Below, piece by piece: positions 19,399 through 28,137 of a stretch of DNA of 64,000 bases (position 1 is the stretch's first letter; each line of letters begins with the position of its first letter). Below the pieces are notes generated by a model. It saw only the letters and a list, made by a program, of their open reading frames with translations, made no database searches and was not told where the DNA came from. A program made the translations under genes and the position numbers. Location of the stretch: the NCBI GenBank assembly GCA_017411605.1, contig JAFQPR010000088.1:26459-90458 (forward strand), read 5' to 3'. Source of the DNA: Clostridia bacterium (GTDB lineage: Bacteria > Bacillota > Clostridia > Oscillospirales > CAG-272).

Positions 19399-19432
19399 AG
19401 GACGAGGAGTTTTACAGATCCTCGTCCTTTTC
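19399..19432. terminator. Intrinsic terminator-like hairpin within the MITE-like element
   Basis: AGGACGAGGA (19399-19408) pairs perfectly with TCCTCGTCCT (19419-19428) and is followed by TTTTCC on the plus strand and by CTTTTC on the minus strand. It could stop read-through from both comEC and ychF, which converge on this element. Confidence 0.7.
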
Positions 19433-19510
19433 CTGTCAGTAGGTAACGTACTTTATTAAATTTCAAAAACTGTCCTTAAGAGTACAACCCTTAAAACCGT
19501 GTTCATTTTT

Positions 19511-20605
19511 TTATACATTAAAGAGGAATTCAACAACGTCACCGTCATTCATTACGTATTCCTTGCCTTCACTTCTGAGAAGACCTTTTTCTTTAACCTT
19601 ATTTCTGTCCCCTTCTCTTACAAGGTCATCAAATGCTACGACCTCTGCGCGAATAAATCCACGCTCGAAATCGGAATGGATCTTTCCTGCCGCGCCGGGG
19701 GCTTTTGTTCCTCGAGTGATAGTCCAAGCGCGAACTTCTTTTGGACCTGCCGTGAGGAAGCTGATTAGTCCTAAAAGAGAATATCCTGATTTTATAAGCT
19801 TATCAAGTCCGCTTTCATCTATACCAAGGTCGTCAAGGAAGCTTTGCTTTTCCTCTCCTTCAAGCTCAACGAGCTCCGCTTCTATCTGCGCGCTAACTGC
19901 GATTATTTCGCTTCCTTCTGCTGCAGCATGAGCGGCAAGAAGCTTATATCCCTCGTTATTTATGTATTCACCCGATACTTCATCTTCGGATATGTTAGCT
20001 ACATAAATAATGGGTTTGTTGGTAAGAAGTCTGGATTCCTCTATCCATTCATTCTCTTCTTTAGTAAGTCCGAGAGATCGGACGCATTTTCCGTCTTCGA
20101 GACACGACTTTACTTTTTGAAGGACCTCAAGTTTTTCGAGTAGCTTTTTATCTGCTCTAGCAGCTTTTGTAGTTCTTTCGATAGCTCTTTCAACGATCTC
20201 AAGGTCTGAGAGAATAAGCTCAACATCAATCGTTTCAACGTCGCGCATAGGATTGATATTACCCTCAACGTGGATAATATCATCATTTACGAAGCATCGA
20301 ACAACGTGAACTATCGCGTCTACCTCTCTTATGTTGGCAAGAAATTTATTTCCAAGTCCTTCACCCTTGCTTGCGCCCTTAACAAGACCTGCAATGTCAA
20401 CAAATTCTATTACAGCCGGTGTGAACTTTTCGGGTTTATACATATCGCGAAGAACATCGAGTCTTTTATCCGGAACTGCAACAACACCTACGTTGGGATC
20501 TATTGTGCAGAAAGGATAATTTGCAGATTCCGCGCCTGCATTAGTTAAAGCATTGAAAAGGGTGCTCTTTCCTACGTTTGGAAGTCCTACGATACCAAGT
20601 TTCAT
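19511..20605 (-). CDS. ychF: Redox-regulated GTPase/ATPase YchF (OLA1 family)
   Basis: 364 residues with G1 GLPNVGKST (7-15), the family sequence [16 protein letters not shown]3 [20 protein letters not shown], a NxxE-type G4 (VANISEDE) instead of NKxD, and a C-terminal TGS domain ending in the usual DVVEFLFNV. YchF proteins prefer ATP and bind ribosomes; a role in stress response is reported for the family. The C-terminus is complete although the TAA lies within the inverted-repeat end of the neighbouring mobile element. Confidence 0.97.
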   Translation of the reverse strand: MKLGIVGLPNVGKSTLFNALTNAGAESANYPFCTIDPNVGVVAVPDKRLDVLRDMYKPEKFTPAVIEFVDIAGLVKGASKGEGLGNKFLANIREVDAIVHVVRCFVNDDIIHVEGNINPMRDVETIDVELILSDLEIVERAIERTTKAARADKKLLEKLEVLQKVKSCLEDGKCVRSLGLTKEENEWIEESRLLTNKPIIYVANISEDEVSGEYINNEGYKLLAAHAAAEGSEIIAVSAQIEAELVELEGEEKQSFLDDLGIDESGLDKLIKSGYSLLGLISFLTAGPKEVRAWTITRGTKAPGAAGKIHSDFERGFIRAEVVAFDDLVREGDRNKVKEKGLLRSEGKEYVMNDGDVVEFLFNV

Positions 20606-20652
20606 TTTTTTTGATATACTCCTCTTATTGTTTATGTCAAAATAACAAATAG

Positions 20653-20681
20653 ATTATAACATAACGCTACTAATATTTCAA
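20653..20681 (-). promoter_or_regulatory. Sigma-A promoter of ychF
   Basis: On the minus strand TTGAAA (20681-20676), 17 bp and TATAAT (20658-20653), about 48 bp upstream of the ychF ATG. Confidence 0.75.
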
Positions 20682-20766
20682 TAGGTAAAGTTAATAAAAT
20701 ATATATCGAGATTGCACGATTTTAACGTTTATTCACATAATATTTATAAAATTTCATAATTTATTC

Positions 20767-20795
20767 TTGACAAGAACATAATTATGCTTTATAAT
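20767..20795 (+). promoter_or_regulatory. Fully consensus sigma-A promoter of the response regulator gene
   Basis: TTGACA (20767-20772), exactly 17 bp, TATAAT (20790-20795). Both hexamers are perfect. The ATG follows 53 bp later behind a TTGGAGG site. Confidence 0.88.
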
Positions 20796-20848
20796 ACAAT
20801 TGTTAAGATTTTAAAGAATTTAACAAAGTTAACAATTGGAGGTTCAAA

Positions 20849-21538
20849 ATGGATACTAAATTATTGGTAGTCGACGACGACCCTAACATATGCGAAATAC
20901 TGAAGCTGTATTTCGAAAATGAGGGTTATAACGTAAAATGCGCAAACGATGGCATCGAAGGTATTAATTTATTTAAGATTTACGAGCCGAGCCTTGTTCT
21001 TCTTGATATTATGATGCCTAAGAAAGACGGTTGGCAGGTTTGCCGTGAGATCAGAGAAATATCCTCTAAGCCTGTTATTATGATTACCGCTAAGGGTGAG
21101 GTATTTGATAAGGTACTGGGTCTTGAGCTCGGTGCTGATGATTTCATTGTTAAACCCTTTGATATGAAAGAGCTTTCCGCCAGAGTAAAAGCCGTTCTCC
21201 GCCGTTATAATGCGCAGGTAAGCGTGAGTGACGAGGAAGTTGTAAAGTACGAGAACATTGAAATAAGCCTTCAGAAGTATGAATTAAAAATCAACGGTAA
21301 GGCTATTGATATTCCTCCGAAGGAGCTCGAGCTTCTCTATTTCCTTGCTTCAAATTGCAACAGAGTCTTTACGAGAGATCAGCTTCTTGATAAAGTTTGG
21401 GGCTTCGACTATCTCGGTGACTCGAGAACTGTTGACGTTCACGTTAAAAGACTTCGCGAAAAGCTTGAGGGTGTTTCCGATAAATGGTCGCTTAAGACCG
21501 TTTGGGGTGTCGGTTACAAGTTTGATACCGTAGGATAA
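20849..21538 (+). CDS. OmpR/PhoB-family response regulator without an adjacent histidine kinase
   Basis: 229 residues. The receiver domain has the acidic pair in VVDDDP (9-11), phosphoacceptor Asp 53 in LLDIMMP, Thr 80 and Lys 102 in VKPFD, so it can be phosphorylated. The C-terminal winged helix (about 130-228) contains PPKELELLYFLASN, DQLLDKVWGFDY and SRTVDVHVKRLREKL, typical of OmpR/PhoB DNA-binding domains. A strong terminator follows 6 bp after the stop and the next gene is on the other strand, so no kinase is co-transcribed. Its target genes are unknown. Confidence 0.93.
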   Translation: MDTKLLVVDDDPNICEILKLYFENEGYNVKCANDGIEGINLFKIYEPSLVLLDIMMPKKDGWQVCREIREISSKPVIMITAKGEVFDKVLGLELGADDFIVKPFDMKELSARVKAVLRRYNAQVSVSDEEVVKYENIEISLQKYELKINGKAIDIPPKELELLYFLASNCNRVFTRDQLLDKVWGFDYLGDSRTVDVHVKRLREKLEGVSDKWSLKTVWGVGYKFDTVG

Positions 21539-21544
21539 AAGAAT

Positions 21545-21584
21545 AAGAGGCTAGCTCGAATTGTAAAACGAGCTAGCCTCTTTT
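21545..21584 (+). terminator. Strong intrinsic terminator of the response regulator gene
   Basis: AAGAGGCTAGCTCG (21545-21558) pairs with CGAGCTAGCCTCTT (21569-21582), a perfect 14-bp stem, followed by TTTT. Confidence 0.9.
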
Positions 21585-21604
21585 GAATCGGGGGACATGG
21601 GGAT

Positions 21605-23833
21605 TTAGAACTTAAATGTAATTTGATTAATGATTGTACCCGTTGAAGGAATAACGGTTTTCTTACACTTGCTTACGTCAGCGCCAAGAGATGCGATTCT
21701 ATCCGTTGCAAGCTCGATAATTCCCTTCTTTTTCGGGAATTGCATTATCTGGACACCGCTTGAAGTACGCGTAGTTTTGAGAGGAATAAGATCACTCTTT
21801 ATCAAGAGTCCTCTTCCCATATCACTGCGTAAGAATATCTGAATAGGTTTATCCTTTACGTAGAATACACCAACCAGAGGGGATGCCGATGAGCATGCAC
21901 CGCTGATCTTCTTTCTTCTTGATTTTGATTCATAAGCGGACATCGGTATTCTGACACCTTTTCCGTTTTCAAAAATATAAACAACGTGATGTTCGGGTAC
22001 AATATCGTAAATCATCTGACATGCAACAACGTGTTCATCCGCGTCCATTCCAAGCTTCGAAGGAATATATTCACCCATTTGAGAAGCCTTTGTAAGATCA
22101 AAATCGGCAACACGGGCTCTGTATATCTGCGCTTTATCCGTAAAGAACAGAACGTCGCCGCGGTTATCGGTATCTTCCTCGTAAATAATGTAATCGCCTT
22201 CCTTGAGCTTCTGCTCATCCGCAGAACGCGTTGCCTGCACGGATAGCTTCTTGAAATAGCCGCCGTGTGAGAGAATAAGTCTGCAGTTATAATTTTCGAA
22301 GAATATCTCTTCTTTATTAACAACAGCAACTGTGCTCTTCTCGATTATTTCCGTCATTCTGGGCTTGCCGTATTTCTTTTTAATTTCACGAAGCTGCTCG
22401 ATCATAACGTTTTTAAGCTTAAGCTCATCGCGAAGCTTTTCTTTAATATCGTCAATTTCGGCTCTGAGTGTTTCGATCTCTTTGACCCTGTTAAGAATAT
22501 ACTGACTGTTAAGATTACGGAGCTTAATTTCCGCAACGTACTCTGCCTGAACGTTTGTTATATTAAACGCTGAGGCAAGGTTAGGAACAACGTCTTTTTC
22601 TTCTGTGGTGTTTCTGATTATCTTAATTGCCTTATCAATATCAAGCAATATAGCCGCAAGACCGAGGAGAAGATGAAGCTTCTCTTCTTTTTTGTTTAAA
22701 TCAAAATTCAGCTCGCGTGTTAAGCATTTCGTTCTGAACTTGATCCATTCGAGCAAAATTTCACGAACACCAAGGAGCATCGGTTTTCCTTCAACCAGAA
22801 TATTGAAGTTACAATCAAAGCTATTTTCGAGCTCTGTTGCTGCCATAAGCTTTTTTATGACAGTATCGGGATTAGCATCCTTCTTAAGCTCGAACGTCAG
22901 AAGTCTTGTACTGCTGATATCCACGGAGTCTCTTACATCGGCAACCTCGCGGAGCTTACCGCCTTTGATCATATCGACAGATTTTTTGATTATGGCTTCA
23001 ATGCACGAAGAATACGGTATTTCAAGAATATCAATGGAGTTATTCTTTTTATCGTAAGTCCATTTTGCCTGCATTTTAAAGCTTCCAAGACCCGTAAGGT
23101 AGATTTTTTTCATTTGCTCGGCATCATAAAGTATTGTAGCTCCGCCGGAAAAGTCTGGAGCTTTTATAATCTCCATAATGCGTTCAACGGTTGTCTTTGG
23201 ATTTTTTAAAAGGGCTATAGTTCCGTCACAGATCTCAGCAAGGTTAAAGGAGCATATCGAGCAAGCCATACCTACTGCAATACCGAGGTTCGGGGATACA
23301 AGAATATTTGGGAAGGTAGTCGGTAAAAGCGTGGGCTCCTCGGAAGTGTTATCGTAGTTTGGAACGAAGTCAACAGCATCCTTATCTATGCCTGAAAACA
23401 GCTCTGCGCAAAAGCTGTCGAGCTTCGCTTCGGTATATCTTGAAGCCGCGTATGCCATATCTCTTGAGTACTGCTTACCAAACGAACCTTTTGAATCAAC
23501 AAATGGGTGCAGAAGCGCGCCGTTACCTCGAGTCAAACGCACCATCGTTTCATATATGGAAGCATCGCCGTGAGGATTAAGGCGCATAGTTTGGCCAACA
23601 ATGTTGGCACTTTTTGTTCGCTGGCCGTTCATGAGTCCCATCTTATACATTGTGTAAAGAAGTTTTCTATGAGAAGGCTTAAAACCGTCGATTTCGGGTA
23701 TTGCTCTCGATACTATAACGCTCATTGCGTAGGGCATATAGTTTTTTTCCAGAGTTTCCGTTATCGGCTGCTCCGTTGCGGGAGCCTCATTTTGTTTTAA
23801 ATCCTCAACAGAGATCTTTTTCTTTTTTGCCAT
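21605..23833 (-). CDS. Type IIA DNA topoisomerase subunit A (GyrA/ParC family)
   Basis: 742 residues from the ATG at 23833 (a GTG at 23848, overlapping the upstream stop, is the alternative). The N-terminal breakage-reunion domain has ETLEKNYMPYAMSVIVSRAIP-type sequence and the active-site Tyr in AASRYTE (about 133 from the ATG). A coiled segment and a C-terminal beta-pinwheel follow. The length, and the lack of a clear GyrA-box, favour a ParC-like (topoisomerase IV) enzyme over gyrase, but this is not decisive. No GyrB/ParE partner gene is adjacent, which is unusual. It is the last gene of the coaE-prfA operon. Confidence 0.9.
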   Translation of the reverse strand: MAKKKKISVEDLKQNEAPATEQPITETLEKNYMPYAMSVIVSRAIPEIDGFKPSHRKLLYTMYKMGLMNGQRTKSANIVGQTMRLNPHGDASIYETMVRLTRGNGALLHPFVDSKGSFGKQYSRDMAYAASRYTEAKLDSFCAELFSGIDKDAVDFVPNYDNTSEEPTLLPTTFPNILVSPNLGIAVGMACSICSFNLAEICDGTIALLKNPKTTVERIMEIIKAPDFSGGATILYDAEQMKKIYLTGLGSFKMQAKWTYDKKNNSIDILEIPYSSCIEAIIKKSVDMIKGGKLREVADVRDSVDISSTRLLTFELKKDANPDTVIKKLMAATELENSFDCNFNILVEGKPMLLGVREILLEWIKFRTKCLTRELNFDLNKKEEKLHLLLGLAAILLDIDKAIKIIRNTTEEKDVVPNLASAFNITNVQAEYVAEIKLRNLNSQYILNRVKEIETLRAEIDDIKEKLRDELKLKNVMIEQLREIKKKYGKPRMTEIIEKSTVAVVNKEEIFFENYNCRLILSHGGYFKKLSVQATRSADEQKLKEGDYIIYEEDTDNRGDVLFFTDKAQIYRARVADFDLTKASQMGEYIPSKLGMDADEHVVACQMIYDIVPEHHVVYIFENGKGVRIPMSAYESKSRRKKISGACSSASPLVGVFYVKDKPIQIFLRSDMGRGLLIKSDLIPLKTTRTSSGVQIMQFPKKKGIIELATDRIASLGADVSKCKKTVIPSTGTIINQITFKF

Positions 23834-23844
23834 TTTTAATACCG

Positions 23845-24894
23845 TCACATTCTAATAATATGATATGCCGCAGCTCTTATCATTCTATTGTAAAGAGCGA
23901 GGCCGACCCCTTCTTTTCTTGGTAAAGGGGCATAAATTTCGTCAAAAGTATGCTTGTCCGCATCGCGAAGTATGTCGAACAGTAAATGAGCCTGCAAAAG
24001 CTCATCGTTCTCTGCTCCGAATTTATAAATATGTACGTTAGGAGCCTTGATTTTTAAAAGCTCAATATCTTCTTCGTAGCAAAGGGCTGCAACGTAAGAA
24101 GAAGCTGAGCGTTCAGCAATGTAATTAAAAGCCTTTTCCGCTTCCGCTTCAATAAGATAAACTGGAGATTTTGGTGCATAATGCCTATACTTCATACCCG
24201 GCGAAAGTACGACCTCGTTTTCAGCAAGCTGATCTGTTACGGCGCTTGCTATTTTTACAACGGGACACACTGTAAGCAAGTCATCAACTGTTACTTTACC
24301 GGGGCGAAGAAGGGTTAATGTTCCGTTATCTTCAACCTTAACTATGGTAGATTCAAGACCAAATTCCGAATCTCCCCCATCGATGATCATATCAACTCTT
24401 CCATCCATATCATCAATGACGTGAGATGCTTTTGTTGGAGAGGGACTTCCCGAAAGATTTGCCGAAGGAGCTGCAATAGGTACGCCGGAAAGTCTTATAA
24501 GTGTCTTTGCAATAGGATTTGACGGACAACGTACCGCAACCGTAGGAAGTGATGCTCTTGTCTCTTTCGGTACGTTATCTTTTGCGGGAAGCACAACAGT
24601 AAGAGGTCCCGGCATAAATTTTTCAGCCAAACGAAAATATGTTTCGTTTGTATAGGTGAATTTTGACGCATCGCGAGGATCCTCAATATGAATTATCAAC
24701 GGATTATCCGACGGTCTTCCCTTCGCAAAATAAATTTTTGTTGCCGCCTCGGCTGAGGTTCCGTCAGCGCCGAGACCGTAGACGGTTTCTGTTGGAAAAA
24801 TTACGAGTCCACCGTTTTTTATAATCTCGGCAGCTTCGATCAAACTGCTCTCACACACATTACTGGGGTCTATTTTAATTATCTTTGTTTTCAT
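23845..24894 (-). CDS. ywlC: L-threonylcarbamoyladenylate synthase (Sua5/TsaC-YwlC family)
   Basis: 349 residues: an N-terminal YrdC domain (about 10-205) with FPTETVYGLGAD, FAKGRPSDNPLIIHI and PSANLSGSPSPT, followed by a Sua5-specific C-terminal domain (about 215-345). The enzyme makes threonylcarbamoyl-AMP from Thr, bicarbonate and ATP, the first step of the t6A37 tRNA modification. It overlaps the prfA stop by one base (TAATG), and the prfA-ywlC association is common in Bacillota. A TsaD-like paralogue of the next pathway step is encoded at 59541. Confidence 0.95.
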   Translation of the reverse strand: MKTKIIKIDPSNVCESSLIEAAEIIKNGGLVIFPTETVYGLGADGTSAEAATKIYFAKGRPSDNPLIIHIEDPRDASKFTYTNETYFRLAEKFMPGPLTVVLPAKDNVPKETRASLPTVAVRCPSNPIAKTLIRLSGVPIAAPSANLSGSPSPTKASHVIDDMDGRVDMIIDGGDSEFGLESTIVKVEDNGTLTLLRPGKVTVDDLLTVCPVVKIASAVTDQLAENEVVLSPGMKYRHYAPKSPVYLIEAEAEKAFNYIAERSASSYVAALCYEEDIELLKIKAPNVHIYKFGAENDELLQAHLLFDILRDADKHTFDEIYAPLPRKEGVGLALYNRMIRAAAYHIIRM

Positions 24895-25967
24895 TAGGTA
24901 TCGCCTCTTAAGCGTTCTGCAGTATCAAACGCAATAAGCTCATTAACAAGCTCACCGATATCACCGTTAAGGAAGGATTCAAAAGTATAAACCGTTTTAT
25001 TGATTCTGTGATCGGTGATACGGGATTGAGGATAGTTATATGTTCTGATTTTTTCGCTTCTATCGCCGGAACCAACCTGAGTTTTTCTTGCAGATGCGAT
25101 CGCATCATTTTGCTCTTTTTGTTTAATATCGTAAAGCTTTGTATACAAAATTCGCAAAGCTTTCTCTTTATTCTGAAGTTGGCTTCTTTCCTGGTCGCAT
25201 TCGATAACAATACCGGTAGGCTTGTGCGTCAACCGAACGGCAGATTCTGTTTTATTAATATGCTGACCGCCCGCACCGCTTGATTTGCAGGATTCGAATT
25301 TTAAATCAGAAGGGTTAACCTCGACCTCAACGTCCTCTGCTTCAGGCAAAACGGCAACAGTTACGGTAGACGTTTGAATTCTGCCGTTTGATTCTGTTAC
25401 CGGGATACGCTGGACTCTATGAACTCCACTTTCAAATTTGAATCTGGAATATGCCCCATCACCGATTACGTTAAAGGTAATTTCTTTATAACCGCCAAGC
25501 TCCGTTTCATTAACATTAACTAGCTCAAGCTTTAACCTTTCTTTCGTTGAAAACATAGAATACATACGGAAAAGGTCTGCTGCAAACAGAGCCGCCTCTT
25601 CTCCGCCGGCACCGGCTCTGATCTCAACGACAACGTTTCTTGAGTCGTTAGGATCTTTAGGAATAAGAAGAATTTTAAGCTCTTCCTCAAGGCTCTTGCA
25701 TAGCTCGGAATACTCTTTGCATTCTTCTTCAGCAAGCTCGCGCAATTCCTTTTCAACGGATGAATCATCCCTTAACTCTATAGCCTCGGCTAAATCTTTT
25801 TCAGCTTTTTTGTACTCTCTGTATTTTTCAACGATAGGAGTGAGCCCGTTATATTCCTTAACAAGAGCGGTGTATTTTTTTCCATCTGAAGTTATTTCGG
25901 GCAAGGTCATCAACTGCTCTATTTCGCGGTATCTGTTTTCCGCGGGAATTAATTTTTCTAAAAACAT
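24894..25967 (-). CDS. prfA: Peptide chain release factor 1
   Basis: 357 residues. The RF1 stop-codon recognition tripeptide PVT (about 187, in RIPVTESNG) and the peptidyl-hydrolysis GGQ (about 231, in SGAGGQHINKTES) are both present; RF2 would have SPF. It releases peptides at UAA and UAG. AAAGGT precedes the ATG. It sits in an operon between the aminopeptidase and ywlC genes; no prmC methyltransferase gene is adjacent. Confidence 0.98.
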   Translation of the reverse strand: MFLEKLIPAENRYREIEQLMTLPEITSDGKKYTALVKEYNGLTPIVEKYREYKKAEKDLAEAIELRDDSSVEKELRELAEEECKEYSELCKSLEEELKILLIPKDPNDSRNVVVEIRAGAGGEEAALFAADLFRMYSMFSTKERLKLELVNVNETELGGYKEITFNVIGDGAYSRFKFESGVHRVQRIPVTESNGRIQTSTVTVAVLPEAEDVEVEVNPSDLKFESCKSSGAGGQHINKTESAVRLTHKPTGIVIECDQERSQLQNKEKALRILYTKLYDIKQKEQNDAIASARKTQVGSGDRSEKIRTYNYPQSRITDHRINKTVYTFESFLNGDIGELVNELIAFDTAERLRGDT

Positions 25968-25981
25968 ACGTTACCTTTAAA

Positions 25982-27382
25982 TTATTTAATAAATGCTGCG
26001 CAAGCTTTATACGTAGAATACACGTCAGCCTTTGAAACAACCTCATAAGGCGCGTGCATGGAGATTACGGGAACACCGAGGTCTACAGTTTCAATATTGT
26101 GATTAGCAATGAACATAGCGACTGTTCCACCGCCGCCCGCATCAACCTTTCCAAGCTCGGCAGACTGCCAAATTACACCGTTTTCATCGAATAGTCTTCT
26201 AACGAAACCAACAAATTCCGCAGAAGCATCACTTGTTCCGGATTTGCCTCTTGCGCCGGTGTATTTACTGATAACAGCACCGCAAGAAAGAAGCGCGCTG
26301 TTTCTCTTTTCGTAAACGTCAGCAAAGTTAGGATCGTATGCGGCATTAACGTCTGCGCTAAGGCATTTTGAATGGTGTCTGACAACCTTCGGATTCTTAC
26401 CGAGCGCAATAGCAATCTCGTCTATAATATCAACGAGAGCGTCGCTCTGCATACCGCTGAGTCCCATTGAGCCTACCTCTTCCTTATCCGCAAGAATAAC
26501 CATAGAAGTGCGTTCGTTTGATTGACAGTCAAGAAGCGCGGTAAGAGCAGGATAAGAGCAAACTCTGTCATCGTGACCGTATGCTCCGATAAGAGCACCG
26601 TCAAAGCCTATATTACGTGCCTTATATGCGGGAACGAGAGAAAGCTCTGCGCTGAGGAAATCCTCTTCGGTTACGCCATACTTCTCATAAAGATATGAAA
26701 GCGCCGTAAGCTTTATTTTTTCTGTTACTTCTTCGTCATTGTAAGGAAGTCCTCCAATGAGAATATTAAGCGTTTCGCCTGAAATAGCCGTGCCGAGAGG
26801 CTCTGCCGCCTGCCTTGCACCAAGATGAGGAAGAAGATCGTTAATATAAAATACGGGATCACTGTCGTCTTCGCCGATAACAATTTCAACTGATTCACCG
26901 TTCTTCTTGATCATGACACCGTGAAGAGCTAACGGAATAGCGGTCCACTGATATTTTTTAATACCGCCGTAATAGTGAGTTTTGAGGAATCCCATTCCCG
27001 CATCCTCGTACATCGGTACCTGCTTCAAATCAAGTCTGGGTGAATCGATATGCGAAGCGAGAATTCTTATTCCCTCTTTTTCAATATCGTTTTCGCCTAT
27101 TCTGAAAAGAATAAGAGATTTTCCGTGATTATTAAAATACTTTTTATCTCCAACCTTAACCTTGTCACCAAGCTTATATTCTGTATAACCGCAGTTAGTA
27201 GCAAGCTTTATCGAAGCAACAACCGCTTCTCTCTCCGTTTTTGCATCGTCAAGGTATTTCATATATCCGACAGCATAGTCATAGATAGCCTTGATCTCAT
27301 CAGAGGTTGCTTCTTCGTATACATTCCTTTTCTTGTAGGAAAGCTTTTCAAGCATTTCTTTTCCGATAGATTTTTCACTCAT
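25982..27382 (-). CDS. M18 family aminopeptidase
   Basis: 466 residues. Metal-ligand and substrate motifs of M18 zinc aminopeptidases are visible: ASHIDSPRLDLK, KTHYYGGIKKYQW, the DKEEVGSMG metal/catalytic segment, and a C-terminal VISMHAPYEVVSKAD His. These enzymes are dodecameric and release N-terminal (often acidic or neutral) residues in peptide turnover. The gene lies 10 bp after coaE and 14 bp before prfA. Confidence 0.92.
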   Translation of the reverse strand: MSEKSIGKEMLEKLSYKKRNVYEEATSDEIKAIYDYAVGYMKYLDDAKTEREAVVASIKLATNCGYTEYKLGDKVKVGDKKYFNNHGKSLILFRIGENDIEKEGIRILASHIDSPRLDLKQVPMYEDAGMGFLKTHYYGGIKKYQWTAIPLALHGVMIKKNGESVEIVIGEDDSDPVFYINDLLPHLGARQAAEPLGTAISGETLNILIGGLPYNDEEVTEKIKLTALSYLYEKYGVTEEDFLSAELSLVPAYKARNIGFDGALIGAYGHDDRVCSYPALTALLDCQSNERTSMVILADKEEVGSMGLSGMQSDALVDIIDEIAIALGKNPKVVRHHSKCLSADVNAAYDPNFADVYEKRNSALLSCGAVISKYTGARGKSGTSDASAEFVGFVRRLFDENGVIWQSAELGKVDAGGGGTVAMFIANHNIETVDLGVPVISMHAPYEVVSKADVYSTYKACAAFIK

Positions 27383-27392
27383 TGTTATATCC

Positions 27393-27986
27393 TCACTTCA
27401 AAATAATTTTTACAAGTTTATCAATTTCATCCGAAAGAGATTTTATATCACCCTTATTTTCCAATATATAATCAGAATTTGATATAAGGAATTCATCGGG
27501 TAACTGCGCATCCAACCTCTCGAGAATAGATGCTTTGGATTTATTATCTCTTTTTATAAGACGCTCGATTCTTAAATCGATAGGTGCTGTAACAGCGATA
27601 ATAATATCGCATTTTTTATTAAAACCGGATTCAAAAAGCTGCGGCGCGTCAAAAATAATCGCAGAATAGCCGAGCTTTTTATATTGCGAAAATCTAATTT
27701 CTGCTTCTTTAATTATAGCGCTATGCGTAATTTTGTTTAACAACATAAGTTTTTCCTTATTTGAAAAAACTATTGAAGAAAGAGTTTTTCTATCTAAAGA
27801 ACCGTCTCGCAATAGGACAGATTCGCCAAACGCATCTTTTATACGGTTTAGTAAAGGAGATCCTGCATAAATCAAATCACGGTAAACTGCATCGGCATCA
27901 ACAGAAGGTATGCCGTGAGAAGCAAACAGCTCGGCAACAACTCCTTTGCCTGAACCGCTGCCACCGCAGAGTCCTATAATAATCAT
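27393..27986 (-). CDS. coaE: Dephospho-CoA kinase
   Basis: 197 residues with Walker A GGSGSGKG near the N-terminus, VDADAVYRDLI, and FDAPQLFESGFNKKCD followed by the R-x(4)-R-D lid segment RIERLIKRDN. It catalyses the last step of coenzyme A synthesis. In many Clostridia coaE neighbours polA; here it heads an operon with an aminopeptidase and prfA. Confidence 0.95.
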   Translation of the reverse strand: MIIIGLCGGSGSGKGVVAELFASHGIPSVDADAVYRDLIYAGSPLLNRIKDAFGESVLLRDGSLDRKTLSSIVFSNKEKLMLLNKITHSAIIKEAEIRFSQYKKLGYSAIIFDAPQLFESGFNKKCDIIIAVTAPIDLRIERLIKRDNKSKASILERLDAQLPDEFLISNSDYILENKGDIKSLSDEIDKLVKIILK

Positions 27987-28137
27987 ATTAACCTCTTATT
28001 CTAAATAACAGTCCTGATTTCGGGTATATTTTTGCATATTATCTATATTATATAATATAAATATGTAAAATGTCAAGTTTTTTTGTAAATAAGAATTTGC
28101 AAATATATTAACGCCTTAATTTCACAAGGAGAAATCT

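Larger units (their letters stand above)
19104..19513. mobile_element. MITE-like 410-bp inverted-repeat element
   Basis: Both ends carry a perfect 17-bp terminal inverted repeat, TAAAAAAATGAACACGG (19104-19120 and its complement 19497-19513). A second weaker match (CTTAAGGAC near both ends) lies inside. The interior is a nested palindrome: four direct GCGATAT copies at 19154, 19179, 19198 and 19214 are mirrored by four ATATCGC copies at 19251, 19278, 19320 and 19343. Short hairpins lie between them (AAATCCC/GGGATTT at 19161-19178). It has no credible coding sequence; open frames across it have no ribosome binding site. No target-site duplication was found. It fills the gap between comEC and ychF and its right end supplies the ychF stop codon. 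Confidence 0.7.

Noticed and set aside
19071-19466. Open frames of 131 (-) and 105 (+) codons across the palindromic element
   Set aside because: They translate hairpins, lack ribosome binding sites and overlap each other; not genes.
19100-19518. Target-site duplication around the MITE-like element
   Set aside because: The flanks TTGC and TACA are not identical, so no duplication can be claimed.
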